This document shows, piece by piece, positions 18,747 to 29,079 of a DNA stretch of 64,000 bases. The translations under genes were made by a program, and so were the position numbers. Positions within the stretch are counted from its first letter, which is position 1, and each line of letters begins with the position of its first letter. Source of the DNA: Streptomyces sp. L2 (lineage in GTDB: Bacteria > Actinomycetota > Actinomycetes > Streptomycetales > Streptomycetaceae); NCBI RefSeq assembly GCF_004124325.1, contig NZ_QBDT01000001.1, positions 682,001 to 746,000 of the forward strand. The letters are read 5' to 3'. Below the pieces are notes generated by a model, which saw nothing but the letters and a program-made list of their open reading frames with translations, did not search any database and was not told the origin of the DNA.

Positions 18747-19271
18747 ATGAGCGACGCAGGCGCAGCGGCGGGACGGGCGGCGGGCACCCGGGACCGGGAC
18801 ACCGAGGGGCGGGCGCGCAACGCCCGGCCCCGGGACGGGCTGGGCCGGCCGCTGCCGTACGGGTCCGAGGGTGTGGACCGGCAGCCGGAAGGGGTCGTAC
18901 GGTCCCCGGAGCAGACCGTCCGCGCGGCGCAGGCGCTGCTGGACGCGGGCAGGCCGTTCCACGCGCACGAGGTGTTCGAGGACGCCTGGAAGGCGCGTCC
19001 CGGGGACGAGCGGACGCTGTGGCGGGGCCTGGCCCAGCTCGCGGTGGGCCTCACCCACGCGGCCCGCGGGAACGCCACCGGCGGGGCCCGGCTGCTGCGG
19101 CGGGGGGCGGGCGCGGCGGAGGAGTGGGCGGCCGGGCGGGGCGAGGACCGGCCGTACGGGATGGACCTGTGCGGGCTCGTCCGCTGGGCGCGGGAGCTGG
19201 CCGACCGGGTCGGGGCGCCCGGCGCGGGGCCCGTCGACGCGGCCGCGGAGGCACCCCGGCTGCGGTCCTGA
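18747..19271 (+). CDS. DUF309 domain protein
   Basis: 174 residues with an Arg/Gly-rich leader of about 50 residues. The signature AQALLDAGRPFHAHEVFEDA, WKARPGDERTLWRGLAQLAV and LTHAARGNATGGARLLRRG is the helical DUF309 fold. Function is unknown. It is followed by cobF in the same direction. Confidence 0.9.
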   Translation: MSDAGAAAGRAAGTRDRDTEGRARNARPRDGLGRPLPYGSEGVDRQPEGVVRSPEQTVRAAQALLDAGRPFHAHEVFEDAWKARPGDERTLWRGLAQLAVGLTHAARGNATGGARLLRRGAGAAEEWAAGRGEDRPYGMDLCGLVRWARELADRVGAPGAGPVDAAAEAPRLRS

Positions 19272-19374
19272 GCAGGCCCGGAAACGAGACGCCCGCACCC
19301 CGTTCCGGACGGTCGTCGCAGGCCGTGTGGAGGCGGTGCACGCACTGTCAGTGGCATGGGGCAGACTCGGGGAC

Positions 19375-20148
19375 GTGCGAAAGATTCATGTCATCGGTAT
19401 CGGCGCGGGCGACCCCGACCAGCTGACCCTCCAGGCGGTCAAGGCGCTCCGCGGCACGGACGTGTTCTTCCTCCTCGACAAGGGCGAGGTGAAGAGCGAC
19501 CTGACCCGGCTGCGCCGGGACATGCTCGACGCACACCTGCCGGAGGGGTCGTACCGGGTGGTGGCGGCCCGTGACCCGGAGCGCGACCGCGCGGCGGGCG
19601 GCGCGTCGTACTCGCCGGCCGTGGAGGACTGGCGCAGCGCCCGCGCCGGGATCTACGAGCGGATGATCACCGAGGAGCTGCCCGAGGACGGCACGGGCGC
19701 GTTCCTGGTGTGGGGCGACCCCTCGCTGTACGACAGCACGCTCGGGATCCTCCAGGAGGTGCTGGAGCGCGGCTCGGTGGCGTTCGAGTACGACGTGGTG
19801 CCCGGCATCAGCAGCGTCTCCTCGCTGGTCGCCCGGCACCGCACGGGCCTGAACCGGGTCGCCCGGCCGGTGCAGATCACCACCGGGCGGCGGCTGGCCG
19901 AGGGTTTCCCGGAAGGAGTGGACGACGTGGTGGTGATGCTGGACGCGCACCAGGCCTTCCGGGAGTACGCCGGGGACGACATCGACATCTACTGGGGGGC
20001 GTACATAGGCACCCCGGACGAGATCCTGGTCTCCGGCCCGCTCGCGGAGGCCGGCCCGCGCATCGAGCGGCTGCGGGCCGAGGCGCGGGAGCGCAAGGGC
20101 TGGATCATGGACACCTATCTGCTGCGCAGGAACCCCGCCGAGTCCTGA
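19375..20148 (+). CDS. cobF: Precorrin-6A synthase (deacetylating)
   Basis: 257 residues from a GTG at 19375; a more upstream GTG is possible. The start KIHVIGIGAGDPDQLTLQAV is the SAM-binding loop of precorrin methyltransferases, followed by GAFLVWGDPSLYDSTLGILQ and VVPGISSVSSLVARH. It methylates precorrin-5 at C1 with release of acetate in aerobic cobalamin synthesis. The next gene, cobK, acts at the following step and is convergent with it. Confidence 0.93.
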   Translation: MRKIHVIGIGAGDPDQLTLQAVKALRGTDVFFLLDKGEVKSDLTRLRRDMLDAHLPEGSYRVVAARDPERDRAAGGASYSPAVEDWRSARAGIYERMITEELPEDGTGAFLVWGDPSLYDSTLGILQEVLERGSVAFEYDVVPGISSVSSLVARHRTGLNRVARPVQITTGRRLAEGFPEGVDDVVVMLDAHQAFREYAGDDIDIYWGAYIGTPDEILVSGPLAEAGPRIERLRAEARERKGWIMDTYLLRRNPAES

Positions 20149-20184
20149 GGGTCGAGGAGGCCCGGTGCCGGTCAGAGTGCCGGG

Positions 20185-20946
20185 TCAGGGCGCCGGGTGT
20201 CCCGCGCCACCGAGACCGAGCCGGTCCAGTACGGCCGCCACGTCGGGCAGCGCCGTCAGGCCGGACGGGAGCGGCGGGCGGCGTACGACGACGACGGGGA
20301 GCCCGAGTTCCCGCGCGGCCGTCAGTTTGGCCGCCGTCGCCTCGCCGCCGCTGTCCTTGGTGACCAGCACGTCGACGCGGTGGGCGCGCAGCAGTGCCCG
20401 CTCGTCGGCGAGGGTGAACGGGCCGCGGGCCAGGACGACTTCGGTGTCCGGCGGCAGCGGCGGCCCGGGCGGGTCGACGGAGCGGACGACGAAGTGCAGG
20501 TCCGTCAGGCCGGCGAAGGCGGCGAGGCCGAGGCGCCCGGTGGTGAGGAACACCCGGCGGCCGAGGCGGGGCAGCGCCTCGGCGGCGGCGTCCAGGGACG
20601 GGACCGTGTGCCAGGCGTCGCCCGGTCCGGGCCGCCAGCCGGGGCGGCGCAGGGCGACGGCGGGCACGCCGGTGCCGGCCGCCGCGCGTGCCGCGTTGGC
20701 GGTGATCGCCTCGGCGAAGGGGTGGGTGGCGTCGACGAGGGCGTCCACGGCGTGCTCGCGCAGCCAGGCGGCGAGGCCGGCGGCTCCGCCGAACCCGCCG
20801 ACGCGGACGTCCCCGGGGACGGCGCCCGGCCGTGCCACCCGGCCGGCCAGGGAGGTGGTGACGCGGACTCCCGGGAGCGCGGTGAGGGCGGCGGCGAGCC
20901 GGCGGGCCTCGGTGGTGCCGCCGAGGACGAGGACGTGCGGGGCCAT
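20185..20946 (-). CDS. cobK: Precorrin-6A reductase
   Basis: 253 residues. HVLVLGGTTEARRLAAAL is the nucleotide-binding start, DALVDATHPFAEAITANAAR the active-site segment, and VDVLVTKDSGGEATAAKL the C-terminal signature of CobK/CbiJ. It reduces precorrin-6A to 6B with NADPH. It is convergent with cobF, 36 bases between stops. Confidence 0.93.
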   Translation of the reverse strand: MAPHVLVLGGTTEARRLAAALTALPGVRVTTSLAGRVARPGAVPGDVRVGGFGGAAGLAAWLREHAVDALVDATHPFAEAITANAARAAAGTGVPAVALRRPGWRPGPGDAWHTVPSLDAAAEALPRLGRRVFLTTGRLGLAAFAGLTDLHFVVRSVDPPGPPLPPDTEVVLARGPFTLADERALLRAHRVDVLVTKDSGGEATAAKLTAARELGLPVVVVRRPPLPSGLTALPDVAAVLDRLGLGGAGHPAP

Positions 20947-20993
20947 GGCAGGCAGCGTACGGGTGGACGGCACGCGGCCCGGCCTGGGGCGGG

Positions 20994-21767
20994 TCAGCGG
21001 ATCAGCAGCTGCACGCCGCCCACCACGGTGGCCGCGATCACCAGTTGTTCGAAGAGCCGCTGGTTGATCCGGTGCACCGCCCACTTGCCGAGCAGTGCGC
21101 CGGGGACGACGAAGACCACGAGGGCAGCGTCGAGCAGCAGCGAGTGACCGTCGATCAGGCCGAGCCCGGCGCTGAAGGGCACCTTGGAGACGTTCACGAT
21201 GAGGAAGAAGAACGCCGAAGTGCCGAGGAAGCCGAGTTTGCGGAAGCCGGCGGAGAGCAGGTACAGCGCCATCACCGGGCCGCCGGCGTTGGCGACCATG
21301 GTGGTGAACCCGCCGAGGACGCCGTAGGAGCGGGCCTTGAGCCGCCCCGCCCGGGAGGTGACGGCCGCGGGCTCGTCCCCGGTCTCGGCGCGGCGCCGCC
21401 GCCGGACGGTGAGGCCGGCCATGAGCAGCAGGATCGCGCCGATGGAGGCGCGGACCACGCCGTCGTCCGCCCACACGAGGAACAGCGTGCCGAACACCAC
21501 GCCGGCCGCCACGGCGGGGAACAGCCGCCACAGGGTGGGCCAGTGGGCGTGCCGCCGGTAGGTGAGCACGGCGAGCACGTCGCCCGCGATCAGGATGGGC
21601 AGCAGGACGCCGGTGGAGGCGCGGGCGGGCAGGATCGCCGCGAAGACCGCGAGGCTGACCGTGTTGGCCCCGCTGACGGCGGTCTTGGAGAAGCCGACCA
21701 GCAGGGCCGCGGCGGCGAGGGCGGCGAACTCCCAGCCGGATATGTGCCAGAGCGTCATCGTGTCCAT
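20994..21767 (-). CDS. TauE/SafE-family membrane permease
   Basis: 257 residues with about eight hydrophobic helices. GFSKTAVSGANTVSLAVFAA and GGFTTMVANAGGPVMALYLL are the duplicated signature of the TauE/SafE (sulfite exporter-like) family. It probably exports or imports small anions; substrate is not determinable. Confidence 0.9.
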   Translation of the reverse strand: MDTMTLWHISGWEFAALAAAALLVGFSKTAVSGANTVSLAVFAAILPARASTGVLLPILIAGDVLAVLTYRRHAHWPTLWRLFPAVAAGVVFGTLFLVWADDGVVRASIGAILLLMAGLTVRRRRRAETGDEPAAVTSRAGRLKARSYGVLGGFTTMVANAGGPVMALYLLSAGFRKLGFLGTSAFFFLIVNVSKVPFSAGLGLIDGHSLLLDAALVVFVVPGALLGKWAVHRINQRLFEQLVIAATVVGGVQLLIR

Positions 21768-21846
21768 GCGGAGACCGATGCTATGCGCACGTATCCGGTG
21801 GCGTCAGGAGCGTCTCGCCTGGCGGTCCCTGCCGCCCCTGCCGTCC

Positions 21847-23358
21847 CTACCGGTCGCCGTACTGGGTGCGCAGTTCCCGCTTGAGGACCTTCATGCTCGG
21901 GCCGAGCGGCAGCGCGTCCGCGAACTCCACGCGGCGCGGGTACTTGTGCCGGCCCAGGTGGTCCTTGGACCACTCGGTGAGCGCGGCGGCGTCGAGGCGG
22001 CCGTCCGCGGCGGGCACGACGACGGCGCACACCTCCTCGCCGTGCAGTTCGTCGGGCAGGCCGATGACGGCCACCTGCGCGACGCCGGGGTGGCGCATCA
22101 GGACCTCCTCGACCTCGCGCGGGTAGACGTTGTAGCCGCCGCGGATGATGACGTCCTTCTTGCGGTCGACGATCCGCAGGAAGCCCTCGTCGTCCTTGGT
22201 GCCGAGGTCGCCGGTGCGGAACCAGCCGTCGACCAGGGCCTCGGCGGTGGCCTCGGGGCGGCCGAGGTAGCCGGAGAAGACGTTGTGGCCGCGGATGACG
22301 ACCTCGCCGAGTTCACCGGGCGGCAGGAGTTCCACGCGGCCCTCCACCTCGGCGCGGGCGATCTCGACGTCGACGCCCCACAGCGGGTGGCCGATGGTGC
22401 CGGCCCGGGTGCCGAACACGGGCTGGTTGACGGTCGCCGTCGGCGAGGTCTCCGACAGTCCGTAGCCCTCGTAGATCCGCGCGCCGAACGCGGCCTCGAA
22501 CCGCTCCAGTACGGCCACCGGCAGCGAGGCGCCGCCGGAGATGCACACGCGCAGTACGGGCAGGGCGTCCGCGTCGGCCGCCGCAGCGGCGAGGGCGACG
22601 AACATCGTCGGCACGCCCTGGAAGGTGTTCACGCCCTCCTTCACCATGAGGTCGATGGCGCGGGCCGCGTCGAAGCGGGGCAGCAGGACGAGCGTGGCGC
22701 CCGCCCGCCAGGTGGAGTTGAGCGAGACGGTCTGGCCGAAGGCGTGGAACAGGGGCAGGGCGCCGAGCGCGACGTCGTCGGGGCGGATGTCGTTGGCGTC
22801 GAAGGCGTTGACGGTCGCGTTCATCACCAGGTTGAAGTGGCTGAGGACGGCGCCCTTGGGGACGCCGGTCGTGCCGCTGGTGTAGAAGATCACGGCCGGG
22901 TCGTCGGCGGCGCGGGTGACGTAGGAGGGCAGCGGCTCGGCATCCGCGGCGAGAGCGTCGAACTCCTCGCCGAGGACGACGGTGCGCACGCCCAGGGCGT
23001 CCGCGGCGGCCCGCCCGGTCTCGGCCTGCGCCGGGTGGACGAGCAGCAGGGCCGCCCCGCTGTCCTTGAGGACGTGCTCGACCTCGGGCGCGGAGAGCAG
23101 CAGGTGCACGGGGACGACGACCGCGCCGGCCGCCGCGGCGGCGTAGTACGCCACCGGGAACTCGGCGGTGTTGGGCGCCATCAGGGCGACCCTGTCCCCC
23201 GGCCGGACCCCGAGTCCGGCGAGCGCGCCGGCCCGCGCCCGGGCCCGCTCCCACACCTCGGCGAACGTCAGCCGCAGGTCCCCTTCGACCAGGGCGGTCT
23301 TCCCGGGGCGGCGCCGGGCGTTCTCGGCGAGTACGGCGGCGACGGACAGGCTTGCCAT
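21847..23358 (-). CDS. Acyl-CoA ligase (AMP-forming)
   Basis: 503 residues. The AMP-binding P-loop VIFYTSGTTGVPKGA, GYGLSETSPTATVN, the WFRTGDLG motif and the C-terminal DRKKDVIIRGGYNVYPREVE hinge are all intact, as is the catalytic Lys region near the end (MKVLKREL). It activates a fatty or related acid to its CoA thioester. The thiolase gene lies 57 bases upstream in the same direction, so both likely serve acyl-CoA degradation. Confidence 0.92.
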   Translation of the reverse strand: MASLSVAAVLAENARRRPGKTALVEGDLRLTFAEVWERARARAGALAGLGVRPGDRVALMAPNTAEFPVAYYAAAAAGAVVVPVHLLLSAPEVEHVLKDSGAALLLVHPAQAETGRAAADALGVRTVVLGEEFDALAADAEPLPSYVTRAADDPAVIFYTSGTTGVPKGAVLSHFNLVMNATVNAFDANDIRPDDVALGALPLFHAFGQTVSLNSTWRAGATLVLLPRFDAARAIDLMVKEGVNTFQGVPTMFVALAAAAADADALPVLRVCISGGASLPVAVLERFEAAFGARIYEGYGLSETSPTATVNQPVFGTRAGTIGHPLWGVDVEIARAEVEGRVELLPPGELGEVVIRGHNVFSGYLGRPEATAEALVDGWFRTGDLGTKDDEGFLRIVDRKKDVIIRGGYNVYPREVEEVLMRHPGVAQVAVIGLPDELHGEEVCAVVVPAADGRLDAAALTEWSKDHLGRHKYPRRVEFADALPLGPSMKVLKRELRTQYGDR

Positions 23359-23415
23359 GTGTGGTGCTCCGTTCCTCGTGTGTCTGGTCCCGCGTGGGGC
23401 GCCGGGAGCAGGGTG

Positions 23416-24603
<1,188 letters not shown>

Positions 24604-24757
24604 GGCTTGGACTCCTGACCGACGACGCTGTGGATCAGCGCGGACCGAATGGTTGTTCCGCAGAGCCTTAATTAGCACTGCTAGTTTTGGACTATAGACC
24701 GCCGACCGGCTCCCTGGGAAGATCCCACAGAACCTTCGCCGAGCCGCTGGAGCAGAC

Positions 24758-25567
24758 ATGGCCGACACGCGCGAGCACACCCTGACCGGGACCCGCGGCA
24801 CCCTCGCGGTCCGCGAGTGGCCGCACCCGGCCCCCCGCTACCTGGCGCTCGTCGTGCACGGCTACGGCGAGCACGCCGGACGGTACGCCGAGCTCGCGGC
24901 GGTCCTGGGCGGCCACGGGGCGGCCGTGTACGGGCCGGACCACATCGGTCACGGCAGGTCGGACGGCGAGCGGGTGGTGATCGAGGACTTCGAGGACGTG
25001 GTCACCGACGTGCACGCGGTCGCCGGCCTGGCCCGCGCCGCGCACCCCGGCCTGCCGCTGGTCGTCGTCGGGCACTCCATGGGCGGGCTGATCGCGGCCC
25101 GCCACGCCCAGCGGTACGGCGCCGGGCTGAGCGCGCTCGTGCTGTCCGGGCCGGTCATCGGCGACTGGGAACTGCCCGGCCGACTGCTCGCCCTGCCCGA
25201 GATCCCGGACACCCCGATCAGTCCCGCCGCGCTCTCCCGCGACCCCGCCGTGGGCCCCACGTACGCCGCCGATCCGCTGGTCTGGCACGGGCCGATGAAG
25301 CGGCCGACGCTGCGGGCGTTCGTACGGACCCTGGAGAGCGTAGAGAAGGGCGGCGACGTCGGCCCGCTGCCGGTGCTGTGGCTGCACGGCGACGACGACC
25401 GGCTGGTACCGCTGCCGGGAAGCCGGACCGGCGTGGAACGCCTCGCCACGGACCGGCTGACCGAACGCGTCTTCCCCGGGGCCCGGCACGAGATCTTCAA
25501 CGAGACGAACAGGGCGGACGTCTTCGCGGAACTGACGGGCTTCCTGGACGGGGTGCTGCCGCGCTGA
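24758..25567 (+). CDS. Alpha/beta hydrolase, monoacylglycerol lipase-like
   Basis: 269 residues. HGYGEHAGRYAELAAVLG, GPDHIGHGRSDG and the nucleophile elbow VVGHSMGGLIAARHA match bacterial monoglyceride lipases; the Asp is in LWLHGDDDRLVPL and the His in FPGARHEIFNE. It probably releases fatty acids from monoacylglycerol, which would suit the divergent ligase/thiolase genes. Confidence 0.9.
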   Translation: MADTREHTLTGTRGTLAVREWPHPAPRYLALVVHGYGEHAGRYAELAAVLGGHGAAVYGPDHIGHGRSDGERVVIEDFEDVVTDVHAVAGLARAAHPGLPLVVVGHSMGGLIAARHAQRYGAGLSALVLSGPVIGDWELPGRLLALPEIPDTPISPAALSRDPAVGPTYAADPLVWHGPMKRPTLRAFVRTLESVEKGGDVGPLPVLWLHGDDDRLVPLPGSRTGVERLATDRLTERVFPGARHEIFNETNRADVFAELTGFLDGVLPR

Positions 25568-25627
25568 CGGGGCGCCTGGACGGGCGGTGCCGTAGTCACC
25601 GGCTTCGCGGACGGCACGCTGCCGCGC
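25535..25627. repeat. Diverged duplicate of a gene 3' end
   Basis: The last 30 coding bases of the lipase (25535-25564) recur in diverged form at 25598-25627, with a weaker third copy after it. The remaining sequence up to 25880 holds no gene that I can see. Confidence 0.5.
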
Positions 25628-25882
25628 CTTCCGGCTGTCTGGACGGGCCGCCGCCGCGCCGATCCGCTGCCCGGGCGGGTTCCCGGCGCGCTGACCGGCT
25701 GTCCCCGCGGGGCACCGCCGCGGCCCGCCGCCGCCCGGTCCCGTGGCCCGGCCCCTCCCCCGGCTCTCCTCCGCTGATCAGGGGCGTTTTGCTGCCTTCC
25801 GGCCGGGCACCCGCCCTCCAGGACGTCCTGCGCCGAGGCGCGCGCCACGGCGTCCGGACGACGCAGTACGACGACGGAAGGG

Positions 25883-26422
25883 ATGATCCGCGCCATGGCC
25901 GTGGTGAGGAGCACGCTGCCCGAGGAGGCGCTCGGGGTCACCGGAACCGCCCTGCAGGAGACCCTGGTGGACCTGCCGGGACTGTCGCTGATCGGCAAGC
26001 AGGCGCACTGGAACATCGTCGGGCCCCGGTTCCGCTCGATCCACCTCCAGCTGGACGAGGTCGTCGCGACCGCCCGCACCCACTCCGACACGGTCGCCGA
26101 ACGCGCCGCCGCGCTGGGAGTGCCGCCGGACGGCCGGCCGGAGACGATCGCCGCGACCTTCGCGCTGCCCGGCACCAAGGACGGCTGGCTGCGCGACACC
26201 TAGGTCGTGGAACTGCTGGTGTCGGGGCTGGGGACGGCCATCGCGCGGCTGCGCTGGGGGTCCCCCCAGCTCGAACGAAGTTGAGAGCCTGGGGGAGCAT
26301 CGACGCGACCGAGAAGGCCGACCCGGTCACCCAGGACCTGCTGATCACGATCACCGCCGACCTGGAGAAGGAAGCGCTGGATGTTCCAGGCCGAGAACCA
26401 CCGGCCCGAGGACACCGCCTGA
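25883..26422 (+). pseudogene. Dps/ferritin-like DNA-protection protein, broken
   Basis: The first half is intact: [20 protein letters not shown], then [20 protein letters not shown] with the metal-binding His, and [20 protein letters not shown]. An in-frame TAG follows at 26201. A 44-bp palindromic insert at 26254 then shifts the frame, after which IDATEKADPVTQDLLITITA continues, and a last shift leads to RWMFQAENHRPEDTA and TGA at 26422. Restoring these gives a full Dps-like protein, so it is a recent pseudogene. Confidence 0.85.
26254..26297. repeat. 44-bp palindromic insert in the Dps-like gene
   Basis: The unit has three alternating arms (CTGGGGG, CCCCCAG, CTGGGGG) around CTCGAACGAAGTTGAGAG, so it can fold two ways. 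Removing exactly 44 bases restores the reading frame. I recall similar short sequences dispersed in Streptomyces genomes. Confidence 0.7.
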
Positions 26423-26487
26423 GCCGCCGGCCGGACGCGGCACAGGAACCGCGGCACAGCGAACGCGCCGCAGGAAAGGGGAAACCC

Positions 26488-26820
26488 ATGGCCGACTCCC
26501 TCGAACTCGAAGCGCTGTGGGAGGACTTCCACCGCACGGTGAACATGACGTCGCAGGAGCTGGCGGCCTGGCTCCGGGTCCGGGACGCGGGCGAGGAGAC
26601 CGAGCCCCTTCCGGACGAGGCGGGCACCGCCACCGGGCAGCACGTGCTGGCCATCCTGCAGAAGCGGCGCACCGACCTCACCGACGACGACGTACGGGTG
26701 ATGTACCGGGTCGTCGACACGGTCGGCGACCTGGTGGACGTGGCGGACGAGCCAGAGCCCGAGAGCACCCGCCGCCGGCACCGGCTGATGACGCTGGGCC
26801 ACGACCCGCTGAAGCCGTAG
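26488..26820 (+). CDS. DUF3140 domain protein
   Basis: 110 residues, start at 26488 after GGAAAGGGG. LEALWEDFHRTVNMTSQELA, AWLRVRDAGEET and HVLAILQKRRTDLTDDDVRV match DUF3140, a small actinobacterial protein of unknown role often beside DNA-related genes. It starts 65 bases after the Dps remnant and 5 bases separate it from the next gene. Confidence 0.88.
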   Translation: MADSLELEALWEDFHRTVNMTSQELAAWLRVRDAGEETEPLPDEAGTATGQHVLAILQKRRTDLTDDDVRVMYRVVDTVGDLVDVADEPEPESTRRRHRLMTLGHDPLKP

Positions 26821-26825
26821 CCGCC

Positions 26826-27543
26826 GTGAACCGCGACGAGCAGAAACGGGTCGTCGACGCGCTGGTGTCGGAGTACGGGCAGACGTACGCCGAGGAGGCG
26901 GGGATCCGGCTGAAGGACACCCCGCAGCCGCTGTACCGGCTGCTGGTGCTGGCCCTGCTGCTCAGCGCCCGCATCCGGGCCTCCGTCGCGCTGGCCGCCG
27001 CCCGGGAACTGCACGAGGACCACCTCGACAGTCCGCGCCGGATGGCCGACGCGGACTGGCAGCGGCGGGTGGACGCGCTCGGCCGGGGCGGCTACCGGCG
27101 CTACGACGAGCGGACGGCCACCCTCCCCCGTAGCCCTTCGGGCACGGGGGTACCCCCAGTCGCTCCGACTCCGCATTCGCTCCGCTGCGCTCGGCGACGG
27201 CGCAGAGCTGCTGACGGACCGGTGGGGCGGCGACCTGCGCCTGCTGCACGAGGAGGCGGACGGCGACACCGGCGAACTCCGGCGCCTGCTCCAGGAAGCG
27301 CCGGGCGTCGGGCCGGCCGGCGCCGACATCTTCCTGCGCGAGGCACAGCGGGTGTGGCCCGAGGTCGGCCCCTACCTCGACGACAAGGCGCTGGCCGGCG
27401 CCGGCCGGCTCGGGCTGCCGAAGGACCCCGGCCGGCTGACCCGGCCGGCCGGGGACACCGAACCCGCCGTGCTGGCCGCCGCGTTGGTGCGGGCCGCCCT
27501 GGACAAGCAGGTCGCCGAGGACTGCCTGCGCCGGGCCGCATGA
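26826..27543 (+). pseudogene. Endonuclease III-like DNA glycosylase, broken by a short insert
   Basis: From the GTG at 26826 the frame reads QPLYRLLVLALLLSARIRAS, a helix-hairpin-helix glycosylase start, up to about 27121. A palindromic insert of roughly 70 bases follows, and the other frame resumes as GDGAELLTDRWGGDLRLLHE, GVGPAGADIFLREAQRVWPE and so on to 27543. The insert length is not a multiple of three. No iron-sulfur cysteines are seen. It is probably a relative lacking the cluster. Confidence 0.8.
27121..27191. repeat. Palindromic insert in the endonuclease-like gene
   Basis: CCCCCGT and ACGGGGG arms enclose an inner GCCC-TTC-GGGC hairpin; a tail rich in CGCTCCG/GCTGCGC follows. Removal of about 67-70 bases would restore the frame. 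It differs from the 44-bp insert in the Dps gene. Confidence 0.65.
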
Positions 27544-27608
27544 TCGTGTCAGACTGCTCGCACGCCCCCAGGTGACCATCCGGGGCCGGTCGAGCGGAGG
27601 AGCAGCAC

Positions 27609-28415
27609 GTGACGGGGACCGAGCAGGCCGCCCAGGGCATCGACACCACCCGGCCGCACCCGGCCCGGGTCTACGACTGGTACCTCGGCGGCAAGGACAA
27701 CTACCCCGTCGACGAGCAACTCGCCCGCCGCATCACGGAGATAGACGGCGGTGCGCCGCGTGCCGCCCGCGCCAACCGGGCGTTCATGCGCCGGGCCACC
27801 CGCGCGCTGGCCGAGGAGGCCGGAATCCGGCAGTTCCTGGACATCGGCACCGGCATCCCGACCGAGCCGAACCTGCACCAGATCGCCCAGTCCGTCGCCC
27901 CGGACGCCCGCGTGGTCTACGTCGACAACGACCCCATCGTGCTGGCCCACGCGGGCGCGCTGCTGCGCGGCACCCCCGAGGGCGTGACCGAGTACGTGCA
28001 GGCCGACGCCCGCGACCCTCGCTCCATCCTCGACCAGGCCGGCGCGATCCTGGACCTGGACCGGCCCGTCGCCCTGTCGCTGATCGCCCTGCTGCACTTC
28101 CTCGCCGACGAGGACGGCGCCCACGACGTGGTGCGCACCCTGGTCGACGCCCTGGCGCCGGGCAGCTGCCTGGTGCTGTCGATGATGACGGCCGACTTCG
28201 AACCGGAGAACGTACGGCGGGGCATCACCGCGTACGCGCAGGGCGGGGTGACGCTGGTGGCCCGCTCGCAGGACGAGGTGGGCGCCTTCTTCACCGGCCT
28301 CGACCTGCTGGAGCCGGGGATCGTGTCCGTCGCGGACTGGCGGCCCGAGGAGGCCCCCGAGGGCGACGGACCGATCTCCCTGTACGGCGCGGTCGGCGTC
28401 AAGACGGCCCGGTGA
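27609..28415 (+). CDS. SAM-dependent methyltransferase (DUF574 type)
   Basis: 268 residues, GTG start with GGAGGAGC upstream. ARVYDWYLGGKDNYPVDEQL, then FLDIGTGIPTEPNLHQIAQ (SAM loop) and VVYVDNDPIVLAHAGALL are the signature of the S-adenosyl methyltransferase family PF04672, very numerous in Streptomyces. Targets are unknown. It ends seven bases from the HAD fragment on the other strand. Confidence 0.93.
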   Translation: MTGTEQAAQGIDTTRPHPARVYDWYLGGKDNYPVDEQLARRITEIDGGAPRAARANRAFMRRATRALAEEAGIRQFLDIGTGIPTEPNLHQIAQSVAPDARVVYVDNDPIVLAHAGALLRGTPEGVTEYVQADARDPRSILDQAGAILDLDRPVALSLIALLHFLADEDGAHDVVRTLVDALAPGSCLVLSMMTADFEPENVRRGITAYAQGGVTLVARSQDEVGAFFTGLDLLEPGIVSVADWRPEEAPEGDGPISLYGAVGVKTAR

Positions 28416-28421
28416 CCGTAG

Positions 28422-28597
28422 CTACAGCGGTATATGCGGTATATCGAGGACCCGGGCGACGGTCCGCAGCACCCCGTTGTCGTTGTTGGACGGCGCGAGG
28501 TGCCGGGCCCGCCGGACCACCTCCGGGTGGGCGTTGGCCATGGCGAACGACCAGTCCGCCGCGTCGAGCATCTCCAGGTCGTTGAGGTAGTCGCCGA
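28422..28597 (-). pseudogene. HAD phosphatase, C-terminal fragment
   Basis: Read leftward from the attachment core, the sequence gives GDYLNDLEMLDAADWSFAMA and ends RVLDIPHIPL at the TAG. It is the end of a Cof-type HAD phosphatase including motif IV (GDxxND). It joins in frame with the N-terminal part at 37684-38412 across the 16-bp core, proving that one gene was split by the mobile element. Confidence 0.93.
28582..28597. repeat. Left attachment site core (attL)
   Basis: TTGAGGTAGTCGCCGA, identical to the copy at 37700-37715. It lies in the codons for GDYL of the HAD gene. Confidence 0.92.
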
Positions 28598-28610
28598 CTA
28601 TGAGTGCATG

Positions 28611-28623
28611 AGCGCTGCGCTCA
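28611..28623. promoter_or_regulatory. Left integrase/excisionase arm-type site
   Basis: AGCGCTGCGCTCA lies 13 bases inside the left core and recurs at 37624-37636 in the same orientation. With the preceding G it forms the perfect palindrome GAGCGCTGCGCTC. No other function is apparent. Confidence 0.55.
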
Positions 28624-28698
28624 CCAGGATCTTTGCAGGTACCTGGGGAAACGCAGAGCCTGCAATATCTCTGACTACCCAGAGCGGAGGCTCATGTC

Positions 28699-28911
28699 AT
28701 GACTGTGACCAAGGCCACTCACCGCCGGACCCTCCCGAACGATCTGATCACCGCACTCCGCCGCTCCGCCCGTGTCGCGGTCGACGCCGAAGAACTTGAG
28801 GCCGTCGCGGGCGTCGTCGGAGCCTTCCGGTCCCAGTCGACCGACCGCCGGGAACGCCGACAGTACGACCGCCTCCTCCGCCGGGTATGGCGGCAGATGG
28901 ACGCACGTTAG
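28699..28911 (+). CDS. Small basic hypothetical protein of the element
   Basis: 70 residues, ATG at 28699 eight bases after GGAGG. It is helical and charged (LITALRRSARVAVDAEELEA; RRERRQYDRLLRRVWRQMDA), with no recognised domain. It is the first gene inside the left end; a role as a small DNA-binding or regulatory protein is possible but unsupported. Confidence 0.6.
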   Translation: MTVTKATHRRTLPNDLITALRRSARVAVDAEELEAVAGVVGAFRSQSTDRRERRQYDRLLRRVWRQMDAR

Positions 28912-29079
28912 CCCCCCTTGCCCTGACCCGTCGGCGTGGTCACGTCCTTGAGGAGCGGGGGCGTACCGGAAGGCCACTATCTGGGACCCAGAAGCCGCTG
29001 GGCGGATGTTCCCGCAGGCAACCCGACCGGTAACAACGCCGACAGGCGGGCAGGGGCTCGTAGCGTTACGGTCCCCTCT

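Noticed and set aside
28675..28977. 100-codon minus-strand gene at the element's left end
   Set aside because: The plus-strand gene at 28699 has a good ribosome site; this is its shadow.
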